Origin: an uncultured Collinsella sp.
GTDB lineage: Bacteria > Actinomycetota > Coriobacteriia > Coriobacteriales > Coriobacteriaceae
Assembly: GCA_902478705.1 (NCBI GenBank)
Contig: CABSMB010000117.1
Coordinates: 1-5,148, forward strand
Direction: 5' to 3'
Length of the DNA: 5,148 bases
Numbering within the stretch: position 1 is the first letter of the stretch; every line of letters starts with the position of its first letter. Made by a program: the position numbers and the translations under genes. Shown piece after piece: positions 1 to 4,871 of this stretch. Under the pieces are notes generated by a model. The model was not told where the DNA came from. It saw only the letters and a list, made by a program, of their open reading frames with translations, and made no database searches.

Positions 1-41
1 CGCACAACGGCTGCCGCCCCAAGAAGCGTCGCCGCGTGTAA
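1..41 (+). CDS. rpsK: 30S ribosomal protein S11, C-terminal end (partial)
   Basis: Only the last 12 codons and the TAA stop (39-41) are inside the window; the gene begins upstream. The visible residues, HNGCRPKKRRRV, match the very conserved basic C-terminus of ribosomal protein S11 (E. coli ends PHNGCRPPKKRRV). This tail belongs to the small-subunit platform, near the decoding site and the mRNA exit channel. The gene directly precedes rpsD with a 19-nt gap, as expected for the alpha operon (rpsM-rpsK-rpsD-rpoA-rplQ). The identification rests on this short motif plus gene order, and both agree. Confidence 0.92.
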   Translation, partial: HNGCRPKKRRRV

Positions 42-60
42 CTGAAAGGATCGTATCAAT

Positions 61-657
61 ATGGCAATCGACAGGACTCCTGTTCTTAAGCGCTGCCGTC
101 AGCTCGGGATCGATCCCGCTGAGCTCGGTTACAGCAGCAAGAAGGAATCTATCCGTCAGCCCAAGCGCCGTCGCAAGGAATCTGAGTACGGCATGCAGCT
201 GCGCGAGAAGCAGAAGGTCAAGTTCATCTATGGCGTTCTGGAGAAGCAGTTCCACGGCTACTTCAACAAGGCCCGTAAGATGAACGGCGTCACCGGTGAG
301 AACCTCATGATCATCCTTGAGTCTCGCCTCGACAACGTCGTCTTCCGTCTTGGCTTCGCCCGCACCCGCAAAGAGGCTCGTCAGTCCGTCCGTCACGGTC
401 ACTTCACCGTGAACGGTAAGCGCGTGGACATCCCGTCCTACCGCGTCAAGGCCGGCGACGTCGTCGCTGTCGGCGAGAAGTTCCGTGACCTCCTCCCCAT
501 CAAGGAGGCCCTGATTTCCTCCGAGCGTTTCGAGGTCCCTGGCTGGCTCGAGGTCGATATCGAGAAGCTGTCTGGTAACGTGCTCGCTCTGCCGACGCGT
601 GAGCAGATCAGCGGTGATATCAACGAGCAGCTCATCGTCGAGCTCTACTCTAAGTAG
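61..657 (+). CDS. rpsD: 30S ribosomal protein S4, zinc-less short form
   Basis: Primary 16S rRNA-binding protein that nucleates assembly of the 30S body and helps set decoding accuracy. In E. coli and Bacillus S4 is also a translational regulator of ribosomal protein operons (established knowledge; no S4 target is seen here). The product is 198 aa; E. coli S4 is 206. The N-terminal S4 domain has the hallmark REKQKVKFIYGVLEKQF (about 49-64), then the S4 RNA-binding fold from about 88 to 150 (SRLDNVVFRLGFARTRKEAR, then VNGKRVDIPSYRVKAGD). The conserved end NEQLIVELYSK is intact. Of the four zinc-ligand cysteines of zinc-type S4 (C9, C12, C26, C31 in Thermus) only Cys12 remains, and the stretch between Cys12 and the SEYG segment is about 8 residues shorter. 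The ATG is preceded by AAAGGA (45-50) with 10 nt spacing. Confidence 0.98.
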   Translation: MAIDRTPVLKRCRQLGIDPAELGYSSKKESIRQPKRRRKESEYGMQLREKQKVKFIYGVLEKQFHGYFNKARKMNGVTGENLMIILESRLDNVVFRLGFARTRKEARQSVRHGHFTVNGKRVDIPSYRVKAGDVVAVGEKFRDLLPIKEALISSERFEVPGWLEVDIEKLSGNVLALPTREQISGDINEQLIVELYSK

Positions 658-689
658 TCCATCCGGGCTGCTGAGGCTGGAGGTAATAC

Positions 690-1631
690 ATGTCAGAATT
701 CATTAGGCCTCAGGTTCAGGTCGAAGAGATTAACGAGACGTCTGCTCGTGTCTCCGTTGAGCCGCTCGAGCGTGGCTACGGCGATACGCTGGGTAACTCC
801 CTTCGTCGCGTTCTTCTGTCCTCGCTCGAGGGTGCCGCCGTCGAGGCTATTCAGATCGATGGCGCGCAGCACGAGTTCATGACCATCCCTAACATGGTCG
901 AGGATGTCACCGACATCGTCCTGAATGTCAAGGGTCTTGTCTTCAGGGCTCTCGGCACGACCGACGAGGCGACCGCCACCATTTCGGTTGACGGCCCCTG
1001 CGAGGTCACCGGTGCGGACTTCTTTATTCCGTCCGAGTTTGAGCTGGTCAACCCCGAGCAGCACATCGCTACGCTCACCGAGGGTGGCCATCTCACCATG
1101 AGCATGCGCATCGGCTATGGCCGCGGCTATGTCTCTGGCGAGGCTAACAAGCGCGACAACGATCCCATCGGTGTGATCCACGTCGACTCGCTGTACTCGC
1201 CGGTGTCCCGTTGCGCCAAGCTCGTTGAGGCTTGCCGTGTCGGTCAGCATACCGACTACGACCGCCTTGTCCTCGAGATCGAGACCAACGGCTCCATCGC
1301 TCCGCGCGACGCCGTGGTCCAGGCTGCCAATATCATCAACCAGCATATGGCTGCCTTTATGAACCTTGCCGAGACCCCCGAGGTCGAGGAGGAGGCTTCG
1401 ATCTTCGCTCCCGAGGTCACCAACGACAACGCCGAGCTGGACAAGCAGATCGAGGATCTGGACCTTTCCGTCCGTTCCTACAACTGCCTTAAGCGCGCCA
1501 GCATTCACTCGGTCCGTCAGCTCGTTGAGTTCTCGGAGAACGATCTGCTCAACATCCGTAACTTCGGTGTTAAGTCGATCGAGGAAGTGAAGGACAAGCT
1601 AGAGTCCATGGGCCTGAGCCTGAAGGCTTAA
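690..1631 (+). CDS. rpoA: DNA-directed RNA polymerase subunit alpha
   Basis: Alpha subunit of RNA polymerase. The N-terminal domain dimerises and scaffolds beta and beta'; the C-terminal domain contacts UP-element DNA and activators. The product is 313 aa, normal for Gram-positive bacteria (E. coli 329). The N-terminal domain covers about 1-228 and includes the dimerisation signature EPLERGYGDTLGNSLRRVLLSS (24-45, given here as a motif only). An acidic linker follows (about 229-252, rich in Glu). The C-terminal domain spans about 253-313. Its DNA-contact residues are conserved: R262, N265, C266, G293, K295, S296 and E299, equivalent to E. coli R265, N268, C269, G296, K298, S299 and E302. It ends at GLSLKA, without the extension seen in E. 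coli. The start is fixed by GGAGGT (679-684) 5 nt before the ATG. It sits 32 nt after rpsD and 30 nt before rplQ, so the three are surely co-transcribed. Confidence 0.98.
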   Translation: MSEFIRPQVQVEEINETSARVSVEPLERGYGDTLGNSLRRVLLSSLEGAAVEAIQIDGAQHEFMTIPNMVEDVTDIVLNVKGLVFRALGTTDEATATISVDGPCEVTGADFFIPSEFELVNPEQHIATLTEGGHLTMSMRIGYGRGYVSGEANKRDNDPIGVIHVDSLYSPVSRCAKLVEACRVGQHTDYDRLVLEIETNGSIAPRDAVVQAANIINQHMAAFMNLAETPEVEEEASIFAPEVTNDNAELDKQIEDLDLSVRSYNCLKRASIHSVRQLVEFSENDLLNIRNFGVKSIEEVKDKLESMGLSLKA

Positions 1632-1661
1632 TGCTTCGCATATTTGAGGAGAAACTAGACC

Positions 1662-2129
1662 ATGCGTCACAACGTTAAGAAGGGCCTGAAGCTCGGCACC
1701 GATGCGAGCCACACCAAGGCCATGAAGAAGAGCCTTGCTAAGGCCCTCTTCGAGAACGACCGCATCAAGACCACCGAGACCCGCGCTAAGGCGCTGCGTT
1801 CGGTCGTCGATCCGATCATCACCTGGGCCAAGAAGGGCGACCTGCACTCTCGTCGTCTGGCCATCGCCAAGCTCGGCGATAAGCAGCTCGTTGCCGAGAT
1901 CTTCGACAAGGCTGCTCAGGGCATGTGGCAGGACCGCAACGGCGGTTACACCCGCATCATGAAGCTCGGTAACCGCAAGGGCGACAACGCTCCCATCGTT
2001 ATCATGGAGCTCGTCACCGAGCCTTGCACGCCTAAGGCCAAGAAGGCTGCTCCGGCCCCCAAGAAGGCCGCTGCTCCCAAGAAGGTCGAGGCCGTCGAGG
2101 AGGCTCCTGCTGAGGAGACCGCTGAGTAG
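1662..2129 (+). CDS. rplQ: 50S ribosomal protein L17 with charged C-terminal tail
   Basis: Large-subunit protein located near the polypeptide exit tunnel. The core matches bacterial L17 throughout: MRHNVKKGLKLGTDASH at the start, the IKTTETRAKALRSVVDPIIT segment (about 35-54), and the conserved GGYTRIMKLGNRKGDNAP (94-111). The core ends near residue 119. Residues 121-155 are an added low-complexity tail: first a basic Lys/Ala/Pro run with repeated PKKAA-type units, then an acidic Glu/Ala run (EAVEEAPAEETAE). The total of 155 aa compares with 127 in E. coli. Such tails occur in several actinobacterial L17 proteins (family knowledge), and their role is not known to me. The ATG has GAGGAG (1646-1651) at 10 nt. 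It is the last gene before the strong terminator at 2156-2186, so it closes the ribosomal transcription unit. Confidence 0.97.
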   Translation: MRHNVKKGLKLGTDASHTKAMKKSLAKALFENDRIKTTETRAKALRSVVDPIITWAKKGDLHSRRLAIAKLGDKQLVAEIFDKAAQGMWQDRNGGYTRIMKLGNRKGDNAPIVIMELVTEPCTPKAKKAAPAPKKAAAPKKVEAVEEAPAEETAE

Positions 2130-2154
2130 ACAATCCGTCTGCATAGGCTATATT
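2127..2154 (+). promoter_or_regulatory. Candidate sigma-70 promoter for truA, overlapping the rplQ stop
   Basis: A -35-like TAGACA (2127-2132, 5 of 6 matches to TTGACA) is separated by 16 bp from a -10-like TATATT (2149-2154, 5 of 6 matches to TATAAT). The first base of the -35 is the first base of the rplQ stop codon. Transcription would start near 2160-2163, inside the left arm of the terminator that follows. This would leave a 5' leader of about 60 nt before the truA ATG. Assigned by eye only. Confidence 0.42.
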
Positions 2155-2155
2155 C

Positions 2156-2186
2156 GAGGGGTACGTTCGCGTACCCCTCTTTTTTT
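2156..2186 (+). terminator. Intrinsic terminator of the rpsK-rplQ unit
   Basis: A perfect 10-bp stem, GAGGGGTACG (2156-2165) paired with CGTACCCCTC (2170-2179), has a TTCG loop and is followed by seven T residues (2180-2186). It starts 26 nt after the rplQ stop. This is a textbook rho-independent terminator on the + strand and marks the end of the ribosomal protein transcript. Confidence 0.94.
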
Positions 2187-2211
2187 GTCGCAATACCGTT
2201 GATTGTTTGTT

Positions 2212-2216
2212 GGGAG
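2212..2216 (+). promoter_or_regulatory. Ribosome binding site deciding the truA start
   Basis: GGGAG lies 5 nt before the ATG at 2222. It supports that ATG over the in-frame TTG at 2207, which has no purine-rich sequence upstream of it. Confidence 0.75.
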
Positions 2217-2221
2217 CGTCC

Positions 2222-3046
2222 ATGACCGCGCCGTCTGATTTCAATTCGAACCCAGAGCTCGATGCTACGCTCGTATTCCGTGTTGCCTATGACGGCTCAT
2301 CGTATAGCGGATTTGCCGAGCAACCGGGCCAGACGACCGTTGCGGGCGAGTTGCGCCGCGCTATCGAGACGCTGCTGCGCCGCCCGATCGATCTGACGTG
2401 TGCGGGGCGTACCGATGCCGGCGTGCATGCGGTGGCTCAGTACATTAGCGTGCCCGTAACGGACGCTGAGCTTGCTCTGACGCGCCGTAGGTGGCTGAGG
2501 GCTATGGATGCCCTGTTGTCCAAAGATATCGCCATAAACGAGGTCTACAGGGCCCGTAAAGGATTTTCTGCTCGCTTTGACGCGCGGTCCCGTACGTATA
2601 CGTACCGCATTGCCGATCGCGATGCGCGCCCCGTGCTCTCGCGCGGCGCTGTGTGGTGGCATCGCTATCCCCTCGACGTCGATGCGATGGCGGCCGCGTG
2701 CCCTGCGCTCTTGGGCGAGCAGGACTTTAAGAGCTTTTGCAAGGTGGCGTCTGCCGTGGGCAAGCCCACGCACCGCTGCGTGATGCGCGCCGAGTTTGGC
2801 CACGAGGTCGCTTTTGGCGAGGATATCCTGACGTTTACCATCGAGGGCAACGCATTTTTACATTCGATGGTGCGCACTATTGTGGGCACGCTCGTGGAGA
2901 TCGGCATGCATCGTCGCGATCCCGAGTGGATGCGCGAGGTCATTGATGCCTGCGACCGTACCGCTGCGGGTCCCACGGCGCCTGCCTGCGGCCTTACGTT
3001 TATGGGTGTGGATTACGGCCCCGACGAGCTTGTCGTACTCGACTAG
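2222..3046 (+). CDS. truA: tRNA pseudouridine(38-40) synthase TruA
   Basis: Cytoplasmic enzyme that isomerises uridine to pseudouridine at positions 38, 39 and 40 of the tRNA anticodon arm. The product is 274 aa from the ATG chosen here (E. coli 270), so it is full length. Visible family signatures are the first strand and loop VAYDGSSYSGF (about 21-31), the catalytic loop CAGRTDAGVHA with catalytic Asp65, the FSARFDARSRTYTYRI segment (about 115-130) carrying the conserved Arg and Tyr residues, LLGEQDFKSFCK (about 163-174), and the C-terminal motif FLHSMVRTIVG (212-222). The usual GWQ after YDG is replaced by GFAEQ, a mild variation. The gene follows the ribosomal terminator by 36 nt and probably has its own promoter at 2127-2154. 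No hairpin terminator is evident just after it. Confidence 0.96.
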   Translation: MTAPSDFNSNPELDATLVFRVAYDGSSYSGFAEQPGQTTVAGELRRAIETLLRRPIDLTCAGRTDAGVHAVAQYISVPVTDAELALTRRRWLRAMDALLSKDIAINEVYRARKGFSARFDARSRTYTYRIADRDARPVLSRGAVWWHRYPLDVDAMAAACPALLGEQDFKSFCKVASAVGKPTHRCVMRAEFGHEVAFGEDILTFTIEGNAFLHSMVRTIVGTLVEIGMHRRDPEWMREVIDACDRTAAGPTAPACGLTFMGVDYGPDELVVLD

Positions 3047-3054
3047 GGGAGTGC

Positions 3055-3083
3055 TCGACGCGTCCGTAACTGGCACATACTAT
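3055..3083 (+). promoter_or_regulatory. Candidate promoter of the glycosyltransferase-like gene
   Basis: TCGACG (3055-3060, 4 of 6 matches to TTGACA) and TACTAT (3078-3083, keeps the key T-A....A-T positions) are spaced by exactly 17 bp. The start of transcription would fall near 3090. The -10 is embedded in the palindrome CACATA-C-TATGTG (3074-3086). The matches are moderate, so this is a candidate only. Confidence 0.3.
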
Positions 3084-3086
3084 GTG
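3074..3086. repeat. 13-bp palindrome over the candidate -10 element
   Basis: CACATA and TATGTG form a perfect inverted repeat around a single C at 3080. A palindrome of this size covering a -10 element is a common operator layout. No regulator can be named from the sequence. Confidence 0.35.
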
Positions 3087-3098
3087 TGAGCTGCGCGT

Positions 3099-3127
3099 GT
3101 GCAACATCTGTTCTTGGCGTGCAACAT
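3099..3127. repeat. 9-bp direct repeat GTGCAACAT, two copies
   Basis: GTGCAACAT occurs at 3099-3107 and again at 3119-3127. The copies start 20 bp apart, close to two helical turns, so a protein binding both would lie on nearly one face of the DNA. They fall just downstream of the predicted transcription start of the following gene. The function is unknown. Confidence 0.5.
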
Positions 3128-3198
3128 GTTAGGCGGCTCGTTGCTTTTATAGCTCGGGTGTACCATGAACGACAGTTTGATTTGGCGCTATCGAGAGG

Positions 3199-4248
3199 AT
3201 GGAAAACTTGGTTCGACGTTGTTCGCATCCGCGACTTTCGGTGATCCTTATTGTTGAGGGTTCGCCCAGCTATGCGATGCGTGCGCTCGAGAGCGTCCAG
3301 AACCAAGACCTCTATGACCTGCAAATTGTCGTGGTTTGTCGCGACGTTGCGCCGGGCGTGCGCCATTCGCTCGAGGTTGCCGCCGGCAGAGATATTCACA
3401 TCGATTTGATTGACGTCGAGGATTCGGCGCGCGGAGCATGTCTCAAGGCCGGTTTTGCCGCCTCGCGTGGATTGCAGATTGTTGCCATGAACGCCGACGA
3501 GTGGTTTGCCCCACAGTCCCTTTCCAAGATGGTCGATGTTGCGTGTGATGCTGCGGCAGACATGGTGATTCCCACGGCATCGCTCGACCGCTACGATGCT
3601 CATCGTGAGCGCCATTCGCGTGTACTGGATGCCACCTCTCTTGCGATCGATGACCGTGCTTCATTGGCGGCCGGTCTGTCTCAAATGATTTCCGGCGGCC
3701 TGATTGCCCAGACTCCCGGTGTGATGTACAGCCGCTCGCTGTTCGAGACGTGTTTGTCGCGCGACCGTGCGTTTCGCTCGATTGGGTTTATGACATGCGC
3801 TCTTTCGCAGGCGCAATGCATATCCGGGTGCGGTGATGCCTGTTTCCATGCGGTGGCGCCACGGCTTACAGATGCTTTTGACCCCACATTGTTTGCCAAG
3901 CTTACCGATGACGCCCGGGCGCTCGACGAGCTTATTGATTCGCTTGCAGAGGCGAACGGTGACACGCAGCTAAAGGTGGCGAGCCATATGTTTTACTTCG
4001 CCGGGCTGGTCGCCTGCATCGAAAATTTGTGCTTGAGCCCGCATGGGGTGTCATCAATTGAGCGTTCCGCACGTATGCGTGATATGCTCGAGGCATCTCG
4101 AACTCGTCAGATGTCTGCGGCACTCAAGGATAACCATCGTGGACTCGGCTTGTTGTTTGGACCGATTGCCAGTGCCAAACCTACGCGTTGCGTGATGTAT
4201 ACGCATCTGGCCGCTTTTTTTAACCGGACGGGCGTCAAAACTGCTTAA
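3199..4248 (+). CDS. Glycosyltransferase family 2-like protein, possibly inactive
   Basis: Predicted cytoplasmic protein of 349 aa with a GT-A type N-terminal half. PRLSVILIVEG (11-21) is the first beta strand, SVQNQ (32-36) resembles the family's SxxxQ segment, LQIVVVCRD (41-49) is the next strand, and GLQIVAMNADEWF (91-103) stands where GT2 enzymes have their metal-binding 'DADDWF'. TPGVMYSRSLFE (172-183) resembles the family's 'gklYrrslfe' segment. The first Asp of the DxD is Asn98, and I see no acidic 'ED' motif after that segment (RSIGFMTCALSQAQ), so catalysis is doubtful. The C-terminal half (about 230-349) is not recognised; it looks helical, without signal peptide or clear membrane segment. 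The start is uncertain: the ATG directly abuts GAGAGG (3193-3198), which is too close, whereas TTG at 3208 has 9 nt spacing to it. An in-frame stop lies at 3178-3180, so the start cannot be much farther upstream. It is an orphan between truA and argR; the sugar and acceptor cannot be inferred. Confidence 0.62.
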   Translation: MENLVRRCSHPRLSVILIVEGSPSYAMRALESVQNQDLYDLQIVVVCRDVAPGVRHSLEVAAGRDIHIDLIDVEDSARGACLKAGFAASRGLQIVAMNADEWFAPQSLSKMVDVACDAAADMVIPTASLDRYDAHRERHSRVLDATSLAIDDRASLAAGLSQMISGGLIAQTPGVMYSRSLFETCLSRDRAFRSIGFMTCALSQAQCISGCGDACFHAVAPRLTDAFDPTLFAKLTDDARALDELIDSLAEANGDTQLKVASHMFYFAGLVACIENLCLSPHGVSSIERSARMRDMLEASRTRQMSAALKDNHRGLGLLFGPIASAKPTRCVMYTHLAAFFNRTGVKTA

Positions 4249-4257
4249 GACGGCTTT

Positions 4258-4291
4258 TTTCGAAACAATCTTGCATGGAATTGTTTCGAAA
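4258..4291. repeat. 12-bp perfect inverted repeat (hairpin or operator)
   Basis: TTTCGAAACAAT (4258-4269) and ATTGTTTCGAAA (4280-4291) are exact reverse complements around a 10-nt loop. It starts 10 nt after the stop of the glycosyltransferase-like gene. It has no T tract after either arm on either strand (the T run precedes it), so it is not a classical intrinsic terminator, although a folded RNA could still protect or end the transcript. Each arm also contains the self-palindrome TTTCGAAA, which would suit a dimeric DNA-binding protein. It lies 10 bp upstream of the candidate argR -35. Confidence 0.7.
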
Positions 4292-4305
4292 TGCGTTCTT
4301 ATTCA
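4292..4305. promoter_or_regulatory. ARG-box-like operator candidate
   Basis: The ArgR box core is TGAAT-4 bp-ATTCA. Here TGCGT-TCTT-ATTCA gives 3 of 5 and 5 of 5 matches in the half-sites with a mostly A/T spacer. It overlaps the candidate -35 of argR. A second lone half-site ATTCA is at 4332-4336, 31 bp further on (about three helical turns). Together they are compatible with autorepression by ArgR, which is common in the family. The match is imperfect. Confidence 0.35.
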
Positions 4306-4331
4306 CAAATACCCTCAAATAGCGCTAAACT
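4302..4331 (+). promoter_or_regulatory. Candidate argR promoter
   Basis: TTCACA (4302-4307, 5 of 6 matches to TTGACA) and TAAACT (4326-4331, 4 of 6 matches to TATAAT) are separated by 18 bp. The predicted start, near 4338, gives a leader of about 43 nt. Its place in the AT-rich gap directly upstream of argR supports it. Confidence 0.45.
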
Positions 4332-4365
4332 ATTCAATTACTGATTGATTGTCTCCGCCATCTAT

Positions 4366-4375
4366 GGAGTGAGGT
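4366..4375 (+). promoter_or_regulatory. Ribosome binding site deciding the argR start
   Basis: The purine-rich GGAGTGAGGT contains GAGGT (4371-4375), 5 nt before the ATG at 4381. This fixes the start there rather than at the in-frame TTG at 4345, which would place this site inside the coding region and add 12 residues unlike any ArgR. Confidence 0.8.
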
Positions 4376-4380
4376 TTAGT

Positions 4381-4818
4381 ATGGCTAAAAAACGCAATGG
4401 GCGCCAGGATGCCATCAGAGATATCGTGCGCAACAAGGATGTTCGCACGCAGCGCGTACTGGTGGACGAGCTCCGTGCCATGGGGTTTGATTGCACGCAG
4501 GCGACCGTTTCGCGCGACATTGCCGATATGGGGCTGCGCAAGCTTCCCGAGGGCATCTATGTTCTGGCCGAGGACTTGCATCTGCAGCGTATGGTCTCCG
4601 AACTGGTAACGGGCGTTCTGCGTACCGACAACCTGGTTATGATCAAGGCTCAGCCCGGTACCGCTTCGGGCATCGCCGCTGCGGTCGATGCCGCTGAGCT
4701 GCCCGACGTGCTCGGTTCGCTCGCCGGTAACGACACCATCTTGGTTATCGCCCAAACCGCCGAGGACGGCGAGCGCCTGGAGGCCCTCATCAACAAGCTG
4801 AGCAACTCTCGTAAGTAG
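4381..4818 (+). CDS. argR: Arginine repressor ArgR/AhrC
   Basis: Hexameric, arginine-sensing transcription factor that represses arginine biosynthesis genes and often activates catabolic ones. The product is 145 aa; family members are usually about 150. The N-terminal winged helix-turn-helix (about 8-70) has the recognition segment CTQATVSRDIADMGLRKLP (38-56) with the characteristic SR dipeptide. The C-terminal domain (about 75-140) forms the hexamer and binds arginine: QPGTASGIAAAVD (91-103), then LAGNDTILVIAQTAEDGERL (114-133). The family's usual GDDT is GNDT here, so the first of the two arginine-contacting acidic residues is Asn117 while Asp118 is kept. It is transcribed alone from its own candidate promoter, with an ARG-box-like site suggesting autoregulation, and ends at a terminator at 4872-4900. 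No arginine biosynthesis genes are in the window. Confidence 0.95.
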   Translation: MAKKRNGRQDAIRDIVRNKDVRTQRVLVDELRAMGFDCTQATVSRDIADMGLRKLPEGIYVLAEDLHLQRMVSELVTGVLRTDNLVMIKAQPGTASGIAAAVDAAELPDVLGSLAGNDTILVIAQTAEDGERLEALINKLSNSRK

Positions 4819-4823
4819 GAGGG

Positions 4824-4846
4824 GCGGCGCGTGAGGACAGCGCCGC
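4824..4846 (+). repeat. GC-rich hairpin just after argR
   Basis: GCGGCGC (4824-4830) and GCGCCGC (4840-4846) form a perfect 7-bp stem with a 9-nt loop, 5 nt after the argR stop. No T tract follows, so it is not a terminator itself. It may stabilise the 3' end of the argR mRNA. The loop contains a GTG that could start a nine-codon ORF. Confidence 0.4.
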
Positions 4847-4871
4847 ACGAGCGAATATAGCGACTTTTATG

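Larger units (their letters stand above)
3047..3198. other. Intergenic region between truA and the glycosyltransferase-like gene
   Basis: This gap of 152 bases has no RNA gene or terminator that I can recognise. It does contain a possible promoter (3055-3083), a 13-bp palindrome on its -10 element, a 9-bp direct repeat (3099-3127), and a 30-codon ORF (3165-3257) that overlaps the start of the next gene in another frame. These are described separately. Confidence 0.6.
4249..4380. other. AT-rich regulatory region before argR
   Basis: This stretch of 132 bases is clearly richer in A and T than its surroundings. It holds a T run (4255-4260), a 12-bp perfect inverted repeat (4258-4291), an ARG-box-like site (4292-4305), a candidate promoter (4302-4331) and the argR ribosome binding site. 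I see no gene in it. Confidence 0.7.

Noticed and set aside
693..1508. A 271-codon open frame on the minus strand inside rpoA
   Set aside because: It is exactly opposite a certain gene. Its low-complexity Leu/Asp/Gly/Val composition is what the complement of biased codons gives, and rpoA explains the region.
1599..2144. A 181-codon minus-strand frame opposite rplQ
   Set aside because: Its Leu/Gly/Ser-rich composition mirrors the rplQ codons, and it spans a gene junction with no ribosome binding site of note.
2207..2221. TTG at 2207 as the truA start (five extra residues)
   Set aside because: There is no Shine-Dalgarno before it, while GGGAG sits correctly before ATG 2222.
3043..3615. A 190-codon minus-strand frame across the truA-glycosyltransferase gap
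   Set aside because: No recognisable protein family. It overlaps the start of the + strand gene, whose GT2-like strands are more convincing.
4249..4291. A GC stem at 4233-4254 with the T run 4255-4260 as a terminator of the glycosyltransferase-like gene
   Set aside because: The stem pairs only four continuous bases (CGTC with GACG) plus a bulge around a 12-nt loop and overlaps the stop codon. It is too weak to report as a feature.
4345..4380. TTG at 4345 as the argR start (12 extra residues)
   Set aside because: The added residues are unlike ArgR, and the GAGGT site 5 nt before ATG 4381 would be buried in the coding region.
4330..4848. A 172-codon minus-strand frame opposite argR
   Set aside because: It is the shadow of a certain argR gene and would run through its promoter and 3' hairpin.
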